Assembly: GCA_947625015.1 (NCBI GenBank)
Contig: CANQMR010000013.1
Location: 1 to 64,000, forward strand
Reading direction: 5' to 3'
DNA length: 64,000 nt
Source: an uncultured Lachnospiraceae bacterium
GTDB lineage: Bacteria > Bacillota > Clostridia > Lachnospirales > Lachnospiraceae
Shown here: piece after piece, positions 63,674-64,000 of the stretch
Numbering within the stretch: the stretch's first letter is position 1
Layout of the letters: each line of letters starts with the position of its first letter
Made by a program: the position numbers and the translations under genes
The notes under the pieces: model-generated
The model's input: the letters and a program-made list of their open reading frames with translations, nothing else
The model's database searches: none
What the model was told of the DNA's origin: nothing

Positions 63674-64000
63674 TTAATCCTGCGCCACCACTTCCTTGTA
63701 AAACTCCGCATAATCCTTCCGGTTATCCTTTGTAAAGGCAATGGCGCTTCTCGGGTGCTGGTTTAACAATCCGGTCATCAAATACTGAAGGTCATAGCCC
63801 CACACAACTCCCTGCTCCTTTAAGGGCACCATATATTTCTCAATAAACTGGATTGCCGGATATACATTGTACTTTGGATTCTTCAAAAAGCCCAGCAAAA
63901 GCTCCATGGCGCAGTTACCGGCTCCCCGCCCCATAGCGGAGTAGGTTCCGTCTAACCAGTCCACGCCGTCGCCTACCGCCTCAATGGTATTGGCAAATGC
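63674..64000 (-). CDS. Aldolase catalytic-domain protein, C-terminal part
   Basis: Cut by the window end: 108 residues are visible, and the frame continues upstream past 64000. The sequence AFANTIEAVGDGVDWLDGTY followed by SAMGRGAGNCAMELLLGFL matches the HMGL-like/4-hydroxy-2-oxovalerate aldolase barrel end. The substrate cannot be told from this part. Confidence 0.8.
   Translation of the reverse strand, partial: AFANTIEAVGDGVDWLDGTYSAMGRGAGNCAMELLLGFLKNPKYNVYPAIQFIEKYMVPLKEQGVVWGYDLQYLMTGLLNQHPRSAIAFTKDNRKDYAEFYKEVVAQD

Noticed and set aside
1-64000. CRISPR arrays, tRNA or rRNA genes, insertion sequences, prophage
   Set aside because: No spaced short repeats, no tRNA-like cloverleaf noticed, no transposase, integrase or phage structural gene.

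Overview
The window comes from a low-to-mid GC Gram-positive anaerobe, most likely a spore-forming Lachnospiraceae (Clostridia). The reasons are: Clostridia-type RpoB and RpoC with acidic tails, a 1052-residue IleRS, an archaeal/eukaryal-type ProRS, a CotS-family spore coat protein, a BspA-like leucine-rich-repeat surface protein, strong AGGAGG ribosome binding sites, and sigma-A promoters with 16-18 base spacers. Almost everything is on the minus strand. No tRNA, rRNA, CRISPR array, integrase or transposase was seen.

Layout. 1-5.3 kb is accessory. Two nearly identical copies of a 467-bp unit, each with the architecture of a type I toxin-antitoxin locus, flank a decapitated leucine-rich-repeat gene; a DUF1848 gene and a full-length BspA-like protein follow. 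5.3-15.2 kb is the transcription/translation core: rplJ-rplL with an L10 leader, an HD-domain hydrolase, then rpoB-rpoC under their own promoter. 15.4-21.6 kb holds an orphan FliD-like gene (plus strand), a GlsB-type membrane protein, pncA, and ileS behind what looks like a T-box stripped of its Stem I. 21.7-26.2 kb is a small AT-rich island (zinc-ribbon/DUF5050, DUF2085, membrane proteins, XRE regulator) lying between mscL and a decayed second copy of the mscL 3' end. 26.3-28.7 kb is rpmG-secE-nusG-rplK-rplA.

28.7-44.9 kb holds a phosphohexomutase, a PEGA-domain lipoprotein, a CotS-family protein, the CCA-adding enzyme, a DUF4143 ATPase, a GntR-ABC operon of YtrA type, an SsuABC/TauABC-type importer, proS, a YtvI-like permease and an RluA-type pseudouridine synthase. 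45.0-52.6 kb holds a degenerate orphan response regulator preceded by three 20-bp direct repeats, murA, a FapA-DUF5673-pyrB-pyrI gene set, an unusual transcarbamylase and a MerR regulator. 52.7-64 kb holds a secreted cell-wall-binding protein, uvrA, a 47-residue protein, an AbrB-PIN toxin-antitoxin pair with a visible operator, an ABC exporter, uvrB, an orphan Imm63-like gene, a second DUF4143 ATPase and the 3' end of an aldolase.

Working together: the two ribosomal/RNAP blocks, which are one cluster in many bacteria, are separated here by about 11 kb and each has its own promoter. DNA repair (uvrA, uvrB), cell wall (murA) and pyrimidine synthesis (pyrBI) genes are the housekeeping backbone between accessory insertions. 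The strongest candidates for something undescribed are the duplicated 32-residue toxin/antisense cassette at 74-540 and 1191-1657, the pseudo-receiver regulator with its repeat array at about 45.8 kb, and the Stem I-less T-box in front of ileS.
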